This document shows positions 8,737-17,310 of a stretch of DNA of 64,000 nucleotides, piece by piece. The notes beneath the pieces were generated by a model that saw nothing but the letters and a program-made list of their open reading frames with translations, was not told where the DNA came from and ran no database searches. Source of the DNA: Marinobacterium mangrovicola. Lineage in GTDB: Bacteria > Pseudomonadota > Gammaproteobacteria > Pseudomonadales > Balneatricaceae. Location: NCBI RefSeq assembly GCF_004339595.1, contig NZ_SMFU01000009.1:496001-560000 (forward strand). Reading direction: 5' to 3'. The position numbers and the translations under genes are program-made. Each line of letters begins with the position of its first letter. Position 1 is the first letter of the stretch.

Positions 8737-10320
8737 TTACACCTCGCCCCGACTCATCAGCTCAGCGATATGGCCGGCCTGACGGATCGCCAGCGTAACG
8801 ATGGTCAGCGTCGGGTTTTCCGCCGCCGAGGTGGTGAACTGGCTGCCGTCCGAAATAAAGAGGTTGGGTACATCATGGGTACGACCGAAGGCATTACAAA
8901 CCCCATCGGCCGCTTTTTCGCTCATACGGCAGGTACCCAGGTTGTGCGTTGACGGATAGGGCGGAACCTCATAGGTGTCGATGGCGCCCACCGAGCGATA
9001 GAGTGCAGCACCCTGCTTGAAGCCATGATCACGCATCGCCAGATCATTGGGGTGATCGTCGTAATGCACGTTCGGTACCGGCAGACCGTGCTGGTCTTTC
9101 AGTTCACCATGCAGCGTGATGCGGTTGCTCTCCTGCGGCATATCCTCACCGACGATCCACATACCGGCCATGTTTTCGTACTGATCCATGGCGTGGGTGA
9201 ACTGCTCGCCCCAGGCACCGGGATCAAGAAACGCCGCCATGAACGGTAATCCCAGCGACAGGGTTTCCATCTCGTAGCCACCGACAAAGCCACGGCTCGG
9301 ATCGTGCTTAGCCTCGTTGGAGATCAGCCCCGCCATGGTAGTGCCGCGATACATATGCACCGGCTTGTCGAAGGTGGCGTACACCGAGCCGGTGGTATGG
9401 CGCATATAGTTGCGGCCCACCTGCCCCGAGCTGTTGGCCATCCCCTGCGGGAACAGGCTGGAGGCCGAGTTCAACAGCAGGCGCGGCGTCTCGATGGAGT
9501 TACCCGCTACGGCGACAAGCCGCGCCTTCTGACGCTGCAGCTGACCCGAGGCGTCGAAGTAGGTGACACCGGTGGCCTTACCCTCAGCATCATGCTCGAT
9601 CTGCGCCACGTGGCAATCGGTGCGCAGCTCCATGTGCCCTGTCTTCGCCGCGGCGGGCAGCTCGGTATAGAGCGTCGACCACTTGGCGCCAAAGCGGCAG
9701 CCCTGGAAACAGAATCCGCGCTGCTGGCAACCGGGGCGGCCGTCGCGGGTCTCGCTGTTAATCGCCATATGGCCCGTGGTGCAGGCATAACCCATCTTTT
9801 CGGCGCCGGCATGCATCACCTTGAAGTTGTTGTTACCTGGCAATCCCTTGTTGCCGTTGGTCCGGGTTACGCCCATCTTTTTCTCGGCCTGAATGTAAAA
9901 AGGTTCGAGATCCTCGTAACCGATCGGCCAATCCAGCAGGTTGGCACCAGCCACCTCGCCGTAATGGCTTTTCGCGCTGAATTCATGGGGCTGAAAGCGC
10001 AGGCTGGCGCCGGCCCAGTGCACCGTGGTGCCGCCCACGGTCTTGCAGATCCAGGTGGGCAGGTTGGGAAAATCCTTGGCGATACGCCAGTCACCGCTGG
10101 TGGTGCGGTTATCCAGCCAGGAAAGCTGGCTGAAAGCGGGCCACTCATCGGCGTGAAAATCGAGACGGTCGTTAAAACTGCCGGCCTCAAGAACCACCAC
10201 GTCGATCCCCTTCTGGGCCAGCTCATTGGCCAGGGTACCGCCGCCGGCACCGGAGCCGATGATGACGACAACGCTGGCGTCATCTTGGTCAAACCTTGCG
10301 TAATTTGTGAATACAGACAT
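8737..10320 (-). CDS. GMC-family FAD oxidoreductase, catalytic subunit
   Basis: A 527-residue flavoprotein of the glucose-methanol-choline family. The N-terminal FAD-binding motif is VVIIGSGAGGGTLANELAQ; the C-terminal part has HNLGTCRMSEKAADGV and ENPTLTIVTLAIRQAGH, typical of membrane-associated gluconate/sorbitol dehydrogenase large subunits. A cysteine-rich stretch (CQQRGFCFQGCRFGAKW, about residues 200-215) is a known feature of this subfamily. A GAGGAG ribosome site precedes the ATG. The gene lies 23 bases after a twin-arginine small subunit, the usual partner, so it is probably exported folded as a complex. The usual third gene for a cytochrome c subunit is absent. Substrate (sugar, sugar acid or alcohol) is unknown. 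Confidence 0.88.
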   Translation of the reverse strand: MSVFTNYARFDQDDASVVVIIGSGAGGGTLANELAQKGIDVVVLEAGSFNDRLDFHADEWPAFSQLSWLDNRTTSGDWRIAKDFPNLPTWICKTVGGTTVHWAGASLRFQPHEFSAKSHYGEVAGANLLDWPIGYEDLEPFYIQAEKKMGVTRTNGNKGLPGNNNFKVMHAGAEKMGYACTTGHMAINSETRDGRPGCQQRGFCFQGCRFGAKWSTLYTELPAAAKTGHMELRTDCHVAQIEHDAEGKATGVTYFDASGQLQRQKARLVAVAGNSIETPRLLLNSASSLFPQGMANSSGQVGRNYMRHTTGSVYATFDKPVHMYRGTTMAGLISNEAKHDPSRGFVGGYEMETLSLGLPFMAAFLDPGAWGEQFTHAMDQYENMAGMWIVGEDMPQESNRITLHGELKDQHGLPVPNVHYDDHPNDLAMRDHGFKQGAALYRSVGAIDTYEVPPYPSTHNLGTCRMSEKAADGVCNAFGRTHDVPNLFISDGSQFTTSAAENPTLTIVTLAIRQAGHIAELMSRGEV

Positions 10321-10343
10321 AGGGTTTACTCCTCGATCCTGGC

Positions 10344-10934
10344 TCAGGCGTTGTTATTTTTATTAGCGACCCCGGGCGGTAGCGGGCCCGAGTCCGGCTG
10401 CCCCGGATCCGGTAACCAGGTCAGGTCGTTAAACCCGCGCAACAGGTAGCCGCCATCCCCATCCGAGCCCTGATAACCGAAATGGGCATAAGCCAGCGGG
10501 TTGTCATACAGCGCCACGACCGCGGTGGAGCGAATTTTTTCAAAGAAGGGAGTGAGGCTGGTGCGTGCTGCTTTGGCACTGGCGGCCCGCGCCGTCTTAT
10601 CCAGCGCCAGCCAGTCACCACCAGCACTTCGGTTCAGTGCAGCGACGCCATCGATCAGCAGGGTATAGACGCCGGGATCGCTATCGATCTGCTTGTCCAG
10701 TGCCTTCACCACCAGGGCGTAGACGGCATTTTCCAGATCCCGATGCGGAAACAGCTGACGGGTAAAACCAAGCAGGACCTCGCCCTCAGCGGTACTGAGA
10801 TGGTTCGTGGTCACCGCCCAGCTGCGGCTTGGGGCAAGCAGCGCAATGGCTCCACCGGACATCGCCAGCGTGCCGACCAGCGCACCACCACCCGCCTTCA
10901 GGAAGGTACGCCTGGAAAGATTCTTCGATGACAT
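10344..10934 (-). CDS. Twin-arginine small subunit of GMC dehydrogenase (gluconate 2-dehydrogenase subunit 3-like)
   Basis: A 196-residue protein. I chose the ATG at 10934 because an AGGAGA ribosome site lies just upstream and the N-terminus then begins with a textbook twin-arginine signal, LSRRTFLKAGG, followed by a hydrophobic stretch ending near SWA. A longer in-frame start at 11009 would bury this signal. The rest is helical and resembles the small subunit of gluconate/sorbitol/fructose dehydrogenases, which carries the FAD subunit through the Tat pathway. The GMC gene begins 23 bases downstream, so the two form an operon. It reads away from the ribbon-helix-helix gene at 11152. Confidence 0.85.
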   Translation of the reverse strand: MSSKNLSRRTFLKAGGGALVGTLAMSGGAIALLAPSRSWAVTTNHLSTAEGEVLLGFTRQLFPHRDLENAVYALVVKALDKQIDSDPGVYTLLIDGVAALNRSAGGDWLALDKTARAASAKAARTSLTPFFEKIRSTAVVALYDNPLAYAHFGYQGSDGDGGYLLRGFNDLTWLPDPGQPDSGPLPPGVANKNNNA

Positions 10935-11151
10935 GGCTTTCTCCTGACACGGACAGCACCGCTGCCCGATCATCTTATTGTTGTTGTCGGACTTTATGCC
11001 GGTTAGCATCAGGGTCGAGTCTAGGCCGAGTTAACGGGCCGCGGGTATTAGTGGAGTACTACATTGAATCTTCCACCCTGAGCCGCCCAGCCTGACTCAG
11101 CCCGTCAGGGCGCCATGGTTTGGCCAACAAAAACAAAGAGGGAGAACAACC

Positions 11152-11475
11152 ATGTGCAGAGTTTATGCGTCGACCACACCGGACCGCTACGAGTGTGTCA
11201 CCCGCTCAGTAAGGCTGCAGGGCTGTGTCACCAGCGTCAGACTGGAAAATGAGTTCTGGGATATTCTGGAAGAGCTGGCCGCCGAGCAGGAGCTATCTGC
11301 CGGGCAGTTTATCAGCCAGCTTTATGCTGAAGTGATCGAAGAGCGCGGTGAGATCGGCAATCTGGCGTCGCTGTTGCGAGTCGCCTGTGCGATCTACCTG
11401 AACAACAAGGCCAGCGCTGCCACCGGCGGCTTCGCCGAGCCGCTGCTGCCCAAGGCCGCCGCTGTTGCCGGCTGA
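11152..11475 (+). CDS. Ribbon-helix-helix domain protein (RHH_4 type)
   Basis: A 107-residue protein. The segment TRSVRLQGCVTSVRLENEFWDILEELA followed by a helix-rich part (given here as two parts: TRSVRLQGCVTSVRLEN, then EFWDILEELAAEQ) fits the RHH_4 family, in which a beta strand and two helices form a dimeric DNA-binding fold. A strong AGAGGGAG ribosome site precedes ATG. The C-terminus is rich in Ala. It is divergent from the GMC dehydrogenase operon with 217 bases between starts, so control of that operon is possible but unproven. Many members of this family have no known target. Confidence 0.75.
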   Translation: MCRVYASTTPDRYECVTRSVRLQGCVTSVRLENEFWDILEELAAEQELSAGQFISQLYAEVIEERGEIGNLASLLRVACAIYLNNKASAATGGFAEPLLPKAAAVAG

Positions 11476-11481
11476 GCGGTT

Positions 11482-11787
11482 TCAGCGTTTCCAGGCGTAG
11501 GGCATCAGTTCCAGCTCCAGATCGCTGGCGGCGTAGGCCGCACAGAGCCGTAGCAGGGGTGCATCCCCACCCGCCTGAATCTGCAGCGCCGGATAGCGCT
11601 GGGTCACCGCACCGACGATGAGACGCGCCTCACAGATCTCACAGACGCCGTTGCGACAGGCATGCCGTACCGGCACACCCGCCTGCTCGAGGGCTGAGAG
11701 CAGTGTTTCACCACTGCCAGCCTGAATCACCTGCTCGACGCCCTGCACACGGATCTGCCAGCGCACGGCGTCAGGCTGTTCAGCCAT
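11482..11787 (-). CDS. Small plant-type [2Fe-2S] ferredoxin
   Basis: A 101-residue protein counted from the ATG at 11787; a longer form from 11808 (108 residues) is possible and neither start has a strong ribosome site. Cys44-x4-Cys49-x2-Cys52-x29-Cys82 is the plant-type [2Fe-2S] ligand pattern, inside [13 protein letters not shown]. The start overlaps the last bases of ubiD, so it is co-translated with the ubiquinone decarboxylase. In pseudomonads the gene after ubiD is, from memory, a longer flavin reductase that begins with such a ferredoxin domain; here only the ferredoxin domain stands alone. It may pass electrons to a ubiquinone-ring hydroxylase or another enzyme; this is inference. Confidence 0.82.
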   Translation of the reverse strand: MAEQPDAVRWQIRVQGVEQVIQAGSGETLLSALEQAGVPVRHACRNGVCEICEARLIVGAVTQRYPALQIQAGGDAPLLRLCAAYAASDLELELMPYAWKR

Positions 11788-13264
11788 TACCGAGAATATC
11801 CAGCTCATCCCAGAGGCTGTCGACGCGATCCTTCACCGCCGGGTCCATCTCGATCGGAACGCCCCACTCACGGTCGGTCTCGCCGGGCCATTTGTTGGTG
11901 GCGTCCATCCCCATCTTCGAACCCAGGCCCGATACCGGCGAGGCAAAGTCGAGGTAATCGATCGGGGTGTTTTCCACCAGCAGCGTATCCCGGGCCGGAT
12001 CCATGCGGGTGGTGATCGCCCAGATTACATCGTTCCAGTCACGGGCATTCACATCGTCATCACAGACGATCACGAACTTGGTGTACATGAACTGGCGCAG
12101 GAAGGACCAGACACCGAACATCACGCGCTTGGCGTGGCCCGGGTACTGTTTCTTCATGGTGACCACCGCCATGCGATAGGAGCAGCCCTCCGGGGGCAGG
12201 TAGAAATCGACGATCTCGGGGAACTGCTTGCGCAGGATCGGCACAAACACCTCGTTCAGAGCCAGGCCCAGCACCGCCGGTTCATCGGGGGGACGACCGG
12301 TGTAGGTGCTGTGATAGATAGGCACCTCACGCTGGGTGATCCGCTCCACGGTAAACACCGGGAACTGGTCCACCTCGTTGTAGTAGCCGGTGTGGTCGCC
12401 GAAGGGGCCTTCATCGGCCATCTCACCGGGATAGATAAACCCTTCCAGGATAATCTCGGCGCTGGCGGGCACCTGCAGATCACTGCCGATACACTTCACG
12501 ACCTCGGTCTTGCCGCCGCGCAGCAGACCCGCGAAGGCATACTCCGACAGGGTATCGGGCACCGGGGTCACGGCACCCAGAATCGTCGCCGGGTCAGCAC
12601 CCAGCGCCACGGCCACCGGGAACGGCTCACCGGGATGCTGCTGCTGCCACTCGCGAAAATCCAGCGCGCCGCCGCGATGGGAGAGCCAACGCATGATCAG
12701 CTTGTTGCGACCGATCAGCTGCTGGCGGTAGATACCCAGGTTCTGGCGCGGCTTCTCCGGGCCACGGGTTACCACCAGCGGCCAGGTCACCAGGGGACCT
12801 GCATCGCCGGGCCAGCAGGTCTGGATCGGGATCCGGTTCAGATCCACATCATCCCCTTCGATCACCGTGTGCTGGCAGGGCGCATTCTTAACCACCTTGG
12901 GCCCCATGTTCAGCACCTGCTTGTACAGCGGCAGCTTTTCCCAGGCGTCTTTCATACCGCGGGGCGGTTCCGGCTCTTTCAGCTGAGACAGGGTTTCACC
13001 CACGCCGCGCAGTGCCTCGACGGACTCTTCGCCCATGCCGAGGGCAACCCGCTCCGGCGTACCGAACAGGTTGGTCAGCACCGGATAGTCATAGCCCTTG
13101 GGGTTTTCGAACAGCAGCGCCGGGCCGCCGGCCCTCAGCGTGCGATCGCTGATTTCGGTCATCTCCAGGTAGGGATCGACCTCGGTGCGGATACGTTTGA
13201 GCTCACCGCGCGACTCCAGCATCTTGATAAAGTCGCGCAGATCCTTGTACTTGGGGCTAGTCAT
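11780..13264 (-). CDS. ubiD: 4-hydroxy-3-polyprenylbenzoate decarboxylase
   Basis: A 494-residue UbiD family enzyme, which removes the carboxyl group from 3-polyprenyl-4-hydroxybenzoate in ubiquinone synthesis using the prenylated flavin made by UbiX. Conserved stretches include [13 protein letters not shown] at the start, [13 protein letters not shown] and [16 protein letters not shown] with residues that bind the flavin and metal, and EGPFGDHTG. Length matches the E. coli protein (497). It is followed by a [2Fe-2S] ferredoxin gene that overlaps its end, and lies after the rho terminator on the same strand, so it has its own promoter in 13265-13323 or is read through from rho. Confidence 0.96.
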   Translation of the reverse strand: MTSPKYKDLRDFIKMLESRGELKRIRTEVDPYLEMTEISDRTLRAGGPALLFENPKGYDYPVLTNLFGTPERVALGMGEESVEALRGVGETLSQLKEPEPPRGMKDAWEKLPLYKQVLNMGPKVVKNAPCQHTVIEGDDVDLNRIPIQTCWPGDAGPLVTWPLVVTRGPEKPRQNLGIYRQQLIGRNKLIMRWLSHRGGALDFREWQQQHPGEPFPVAVALGADPATILGAVTPVPDTLSEYAFAGLLRGGKTEVVKCIGSDLQVPASAEIILEGFIYPGEMADEGPFGDHTGYYNEVDQFPVFTVERITQREVPIYHSTYTGRPPDEPAVLGLALNEVFVPILRKQFPEIVDFYLPPEGCSYRMAVVTMKKQYPGHAKRVMFGVWSFLRQFMYTKFVIVCDDDVNARDWNDVIWAITTRMDPARDTLLVENTPIDYLDFASPVSGLGSKMGMDATNKWPGETDREWGVPIEMDPAVKDRVDSLWDELDILGNG

Positions 13265-13324
13265 CAGCTTGGATACCTTCTGCTGAGTTCCAGTTTATCG
13301 GTTACAGGCCCGATTGAGGGACAT

Positions 13325-13373
13325 AAAAAAGGGCGAGTAGTGAAGCGCTCTTCAGGCTTCTCTTACTCACCCT
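13325..13373 (-). terminator. Intrinsic terminator after rho
   Basis: On the minus strand: AAAGGGTGAGTAAGAGAAGC, a nine-base loop, then GCTTCACTACTCGCCC and TTTTTT. The stem is long with a few mismatches and G-U pairs. It closes the trxA-rho unit before ubiD. Confidence 0.75.
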
Positions 13374-13396
13374 TTCTAACGATGGATCAGTCGCTG

Positions 13397-14656
13397 TTAC
13401 TTGCGCTTCATCGACATGAAGAACTCATCGTTGGTCTTGAAGTCCTTCAGCTTGTCGATGACGAACTCGGTCGCTGCGGTGTCTTCCATGGAGTCCAGCA
13501 GCTTGCGCAGGATCCACATGCGCTGCAGCTCTTCCTCGGAGGTCAGCAGGTCTTCGCGACGGGTGCTGGAGCGACGGATATTGATCGACGGGAAGACACG
13601 CTTCTCGGCGATCTTGCGGTCCAGGTGCACCTCGGAGTTACCGGTACCCTTGAACTCCTCGAAGATAACCTCGTCCATCTTGGAGCCGGTGTCTACCAGC
13701 GCGGTAGCGATGATGGTCAGGCTGCCGCCCTCTTCAATGTTACGCGCAGCACCGAAGAAACGCTTCGGACGCTCCAGTGCGTGAGCATCGACACCACCGG
13801 TTAGTACCTTGCCGGATGACGGGATAACGGTGTTGTAGGCGCGGGCCAGACGGGTGATGGAGTCGAGCAGAATGACTACGTCCTTCTTATGCTCGGTCAG
13901 ACGCTTGGCCTTTTCCAGCACCATCTCGGCGACCTGCACGTGGCGTGACGGCGGCTCGTCGAAGGTGGAGGCAACCACTTCGCCGCGCACGGTGCGCTGC
14001 ATATCGGTCACTTCCTCCGGGCGCTCATCGATCAGCAGAACGATCATGTAGCACTCGGGGTTGTTACGGGTGATGCTGTTGGCGATGTTCTGCAGCATCA
14101 GCGTCTTACCAGCCTTAGGCGGAGACACAATCAGCGCACGCTGACCTTTACCCATAGGAGTAACCAGGTCGAGAACACGGGCGGTGATATCTTCGGTACT
14201 GCCGTTACCCAGTTCCATCCGCAGACGCTTCTGTGCAAACAGCGGCGTCAGGTTTTCGAACAGAATCTTGTTCTTCGCGTTTTCCGGCCGATCGTAGTTG
14301 ATCTCGTTAACTTTCAGCAGCGCGAAGTAACGCTCCCCATCTTTCGGGGGACGGATCTTACCGGCAATGGTGTCACCAGTGCGGAGGTTGAAGCGTCTGA
14401 TTTGGCTGGGGGAAACGTAGATATCGTCGGGACCGGCGAGGTAGGAGGAGTCTGCAGAGCGGAGGAAGCCGAAGCCATCCTGCAGAATTTCGAGAACGCC
14501 GTCGCCGTAGATGTCCTCCCCGCTCTTGGCGTGCTTCTTCAGAATAGCGAAGATCACGTCCTGCTTGCGGGACCGGGCCATGTTTTCGAGGCCCATCTGA
14601 GTGGCGATATCCAGAAGTTCCGGAACACTTTTAGTTTTGAGTTCGGTAAGATTCAT
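13397..14656 (-). CDS. rho: Transcription termination factor Rho
   Basis: A 419-residue protein, the same length as E. coli Rho. It is a hexameric RNA-dependent ATPase that ends transcription. The N-terminal start [18 protein letters not shown], the cold-shock RNA-binding motif [14 protein letters not shown] (about 60-75), Walker A SPPKAGKT (about 178-186), and Walker [17 protein letters not shown] are all intact. I chose ATG 14656 because it starts exactly where Rho proteins start; the frame stays open for 35 more codons upstream to a GTG at 14761. The ribosome site is poor. It lies downstream of trxA on the same strand with a 220-base gap, as in E. coli, where the leader serves autoregulation. 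Confidence 0.98.
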   Translation of the reverse strand: MNLTELKTKSVPELLDIATQMGLENMARSRKQDVIFAILKKHAKSGEDIYGDGVLEILQDGFGFLRSADSSYLAGPDDIYVSPSQIRRFNLRTGDTIAGKIRPPKDGERYFALLKVNEINYDRPENAKNKILFENLTPLFAQKRLRMELGNGSTEDITARVLDLVTPMGKGQRALIVSPPKAGKTLMLQNIANSITRNNPECYMIVLLIDERPEEVTDMQRTVRGEVVASTFDEPPSRHVQVAEMVLEKAKRLTEHKKDVVILLDSITRLARAYNTVIPSSGKVLTGGVDAHALERPKRFFGAARNIEEGGSLTIIATALVDTGSKMDEVIFEEFKGTGNSEVHLDRKIAEKRVFPSINIRRSSTRREDLLTSEEELQRMWILRKLLDSMEDTAATEFVIDKLKDFKTNDEFFMSMKRK

Positions 14657-14876
14657 AGTTTTTTTGAAAGCAGCCGCAAAGAGCTGGCCAGGATGGAAAC
14701 CGGAGTGGTTATTAGTCGGAAGAAAAATTAAGTGGCTCAGGCCGACGCCTGCAGCGGACACTGAGGCCGGACAGATAAGTGAAAAGCAATATAAAGCTTA
14801 AGGGAACTGCTGTCCAGCGTACGGGGTAAGAAAACGCAATGGCCGGAAACCGGCGCATCGCGTCTTCGCACAGCGA

Positions 14877-15203
14877 TCAGAGGTTGGCGTCAACAAAAGC
14901 CGCGAGCTGAGACTTGGACAGCGCGCCGACCTTGGTTGCTTCTACATTGCCACCTTTGAACAGCATCAGCGTGGGGATGCCGCGAATACCGAATTTCGGC
15001 GGAGTTTCGTTGTTCTCGTCGATATTCAGTTTGCAGACCTTCAGGCGACCTGCGTAGTCCTTGGCGATCTCTTCCAGCACCGGCGCAATCATTTTGCAGG
15101 GACCGCACCATTCAGCCCAGTAGTCGACCAGGACAGCCTCATCCGCTTTCAGGACTTCCTCTTCGAAAGTCGCATCGGTAACGCTTACGATGTTCTCACT
15201 CAT
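14877..15203 (-). CDS. trxA: Thioredoxin 1
   Basis: A 108-residue thioredoxin with the redox-active WCGPC (Cys33 and Cys36) and the cis-proline segment [11 protein letters not shown]. It reduces protein disulfides in the cytoplasm using electrons from thioredoxin reductase. I used the ATG at 15203 ([10 protein letters not shown]), which matches the family start; a start seven codons upstream is less likely. It sits upstream of rho on the same strand, an arrangement shared with E. coli and Pseudomonas, and is divergent from ppx. Confidence 0.97.
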   Translation of the reverse strand: MSENIVSVTDATFEEEVLKADEAVLVDYWAEWCGPCKMIAPVLEEIAKDYAGRLKVCKLNIDENNETPPKFGIRGIPTLMLFKGGNVEATKVGALSKSQLAAFVDANL

Positions 15204-15618
15204 TAGCTCTGCTCTCCAGTGCATCAGGGAAGATGAAATCAGTCTATAGCAACCAGGCGAAAACCAGAAAGGTTAGCGTCCACGAGCAACAATGCTGCCC
15301 TAACTTCAGAAAAATCTGAAGCCGGCGTTGAACAAGTGGAGAGCTTTATTGCAGATTTCGCCTGTACTTTCTCGCCTGTACGTTGGCAAAGTGACTGATG
15401 TCGGCACTTCCCGAGTGCGTTAAAAACTGACAAGTGATGATACCACCAGCATGAAACCAATGTGAACAGCGTATTAAACCCGCATTTTACAGGGGTTTTA
15501 GGCATGCAAGGCCGTAATTACATCTGGTAATCTTCCCCTTTTCCCGGCGACAGAACGATCCAAAGAAAGTCACCCAGAGACACCCTACTTCATACCAGTA
15601 CCCGGAGACCTATAACGG
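15204..15618. other. 415-base divergent intergenic region between trxA and ppx
   Basis: No convincing gene. An 88-codon open frame on the minus strand (15239-15505) has no ribosome site, unusual composition and no recognisable features. The region should hold the divergent promoters of trxA-rho and ppx. It is clearly more A+T-rich than the flanking genes. I see no strong terminator or RNA structure. Confidence 0.5.
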
Positions 15619-17136
15619 ATGCCCGAACAGGACCTACCCACCCAGAACGGTCAGCAGGGAGCACTGCTTGCGGCCATCGACCTTGGCTCCAACAGCTTCC
15701 ATATGGTGGTTGCCCGCGTCAGCGATGGTGAGCTTAAGCCGATCGATATCATGTCCGAAAAGGTACAGCTGGCAGCAGGACTGGGCGTAGACGGCAATCT
15801 CGATGAAGAGGCACAGCAGCGCGGCCTCGATTGCCTGAGCCGTTTTGCCCAGCGGGTCTCCGAGCTGCCGCGCGACAGCATCCGCATCGTCGGTACCAAC
15901 GCCCTGCGCGAGGCGAAAAACCGCAGCCAGTTTATCGCCCGGGCGGCGCAGGTGCTCGACGTGCCTATCCAGGTGATCGCCGGTCGCGAGGAAGCCCGCC
16001 TTATCTATCTGGGCGTCGCCCATACTCTGGCCGACGACAACGACCGCCGTCTGGTGGTCGATATCGGCGGCGGCAGTACCGAGTTCATTATTGGCTCACG
16101 CTTTGAGCCGCTGCGCCTCGAAAGCCTGCACATGGGCTGTGTCAGCTACACCAAGCGCTTTTTCAGCGATGGCAGCATCACTCGCGAAGCGATGGACAGG
16201 GCGCGCACAGCCGCCGCGCGGGAGCTTGTCGCCATCCGCCGCGATTACCGGCGCCTGCGCTGGAGCAGCACCATCGGCTCCTCCGGCACCGCCAAGGCGC
16301 TACGCCTGGCCTGCATGTCGCTCGGCTTTGGCGAACAGATCACCCTGGAGGGTCTGAAAGCGGTCCGAGACCAGCTGATTCAGTTCGGTCAGGCTGACAA
16401 GATCGATATCGAGGGCATCAAACCTGCCCGCCGTGCTGTATTACCCTCGGGCACCGCGATTCTGATCGCCGTGTTCGAAATTCTCGGTATCTCATCCATG
16501 GATTACTCCGACGGTGCACTGCGTGAAGGGCTGCTGTATGACATGGCTGGCCGGCTGCGTCATGAGGATGTCCGCGAACGCACGATCAAGGCGCTGAAAA
16601 AGCGTTACCACGTGGATGGCGGCTATGCCCGCCGGGTCGAAACAACGGCGCTGTTCCTGTTCGACCAAGCCGCTGACGCCTGGTCTCTGAACGACGAAGA
16701 GTATCGCAACATGCTGACCTGGGCGGCGCGCACCCATGAGATCGGCCTGACTATCGCCCATACCCAGTTTCACAAGCACAGTGCCTACCTGCTGCAGCAC
16801 TCCGACCTGCCCGGCTTCACCAACACCGAGCAGCAGCTGCTGGCGTTTCTCGCCCGTGGCCACCGACGCAAGTTCCCCAAGGAGGAGTACAAGCTGCTAC
16901 CGGACGATAAGCGTCACAGCTATCGCTTCCTCTGCCTGATCCTGCGTCTGTCGGTGTTGATGCATCGCAGCCGCAGCACCGCCAAGCTGCCGGCACTGAA
17001 ACTCAAGGCCAAAGAGAAAACGATTCGCCTCAGTTTCCCCAAGGGCTGGCTCGATAACCATCCGCTGACACGTGCCGATCTGGACAGTGAAGCGGAGTAC
17101 CTGCGCGCCATCGGGTTTGAGCTGAGTATTGACTGA
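15619..17136 (+). CDS. ppx: Exopolyphosphatase (Ppx/GppA family)
   Basis: A 505-residue enzyme of the sugar kinase/HSP70/actin fold. Phosphate-binding motifs are AIDLGSNSFHMVVARV near residue 18 and VVDIGGGSTEFIIGS near residue 150, and the C-terminal HD-like part contains RTHEIGLTIAHTQFHKH. It cuts phosphate from the ends of polyphosphate; family members also hydrolyse pppGpp. It is divergent from trxA-rho, as in pseudomonads, where ppk usually lies nearby; no ppk is present in this window. The ATG follows a weak ribosome site. Confidence 0.93.
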   Translation: MPEQDLPTQNGQQGALLAAIDLGSNSFHMVVARVSDGELKPIDIMSEKVQLAAGLGVDGNLDEEAQQRGLDCLSRFAQRVSELPRDSIRIVGTNALREAKNRSQFIARAAQVLDVPIQVIAGREEARLIYLGVAHTLADDNDRRLVVDIGGGSTEFIIGSRFEPLRLESLHMGCVSYTKRFFSDGSITREAMDRARTAAARELVAIRRDYRRLRWSSTIGSSGTAKALRLACMSLGFGEQITLEGLKAVRDQLIQFGQADKIDIEGIKPARRAVLPSGTAILIAVFEILGISSMDYSDGALREGLLYDMAGRLRHEDVRERTIKALKKRYHVDGGYARRVETTALFLFDQAADAWSLNDEEYRNMLTWAARTHEIGLTIAHTQFHKHSAYLLQHSDLPGFTNTEQQLLAFLARGHRRKFPKEEYKLLPDDKRHSYRFLCLILRLSVLMHRSRSTAKLPALKLKAKEKTIRLSFPKGWLDNHPLTRADLDSEAEYLRAIGFELSID

Positions 17137-17147
17137 ACATCGTGTTC

Positions 17148-17240
17148 TGTAGGAAGCCCGCCCTCGGGCCGGTTGAAGGCGGCACTATGGTGATTCAAAA
17201 CTCTGGCGGCGGGATCGCGACGAAGGCGTCACTCCTGCGA
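17148..17240. repeat. Pair of inverted REP-like elements (REPIN-like)
   Basis: The plus-strand element at 17148-17174 begins TGTAGGAAGCCCGCCCTCGG and contains the short stem GCCCG/CGGGC. The minus-strand element at 17212-17240 reads TCGCAGGAGTGACGCCTTCG followed by TCGCGATCC. Aligned, both share GYAGGA...CGCC-TCG...CG-T. Two such units facing each other about 37 bases apart between two genes is the layout of REP doublets seen in pseudomonads. No third copy was found in the window. Confidence 0.5.
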
Positions 17241-17258
17241 CGTTATCGATGACAGAAA

Positions 17259-17292
17259 CAAAAACGCCCCGTCACTGACGGGGCGTTTTTTT
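17259..17292. terminator. Two-way terminator between ppx and pckA
   Basis: Stem CGCCCCGTC/GACGGGGCG with loop ACT, A-run on the left and seven T on the right; serves both convergent genes. Confidence 0.88.
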
Positions 17293-17310
17293 ATGGCCTA
17301 AGGACAGGTA

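Noticed and set aside
9304-10449. A 381-codon plus-strand frame opposite the GMC dehydrogenase
   Set aside because: Antisense to a gene with clear FAD motifs; no independent support.
12134-13804. A 556-codon open frame on the plus strand opposite ubiD and rho
   Set aside because: It runs antisense across two well-supported genes and the space between them. Long antisense frames are common in high-G+C genes; the sequence has no recognisable domain and no ribosome site.
15239-15505. An 88-codon minus-strand frame between trxA and ppx
   Set aside because: No ribosome site, odd composition, and it fills a region expected to hold divergent promoters.
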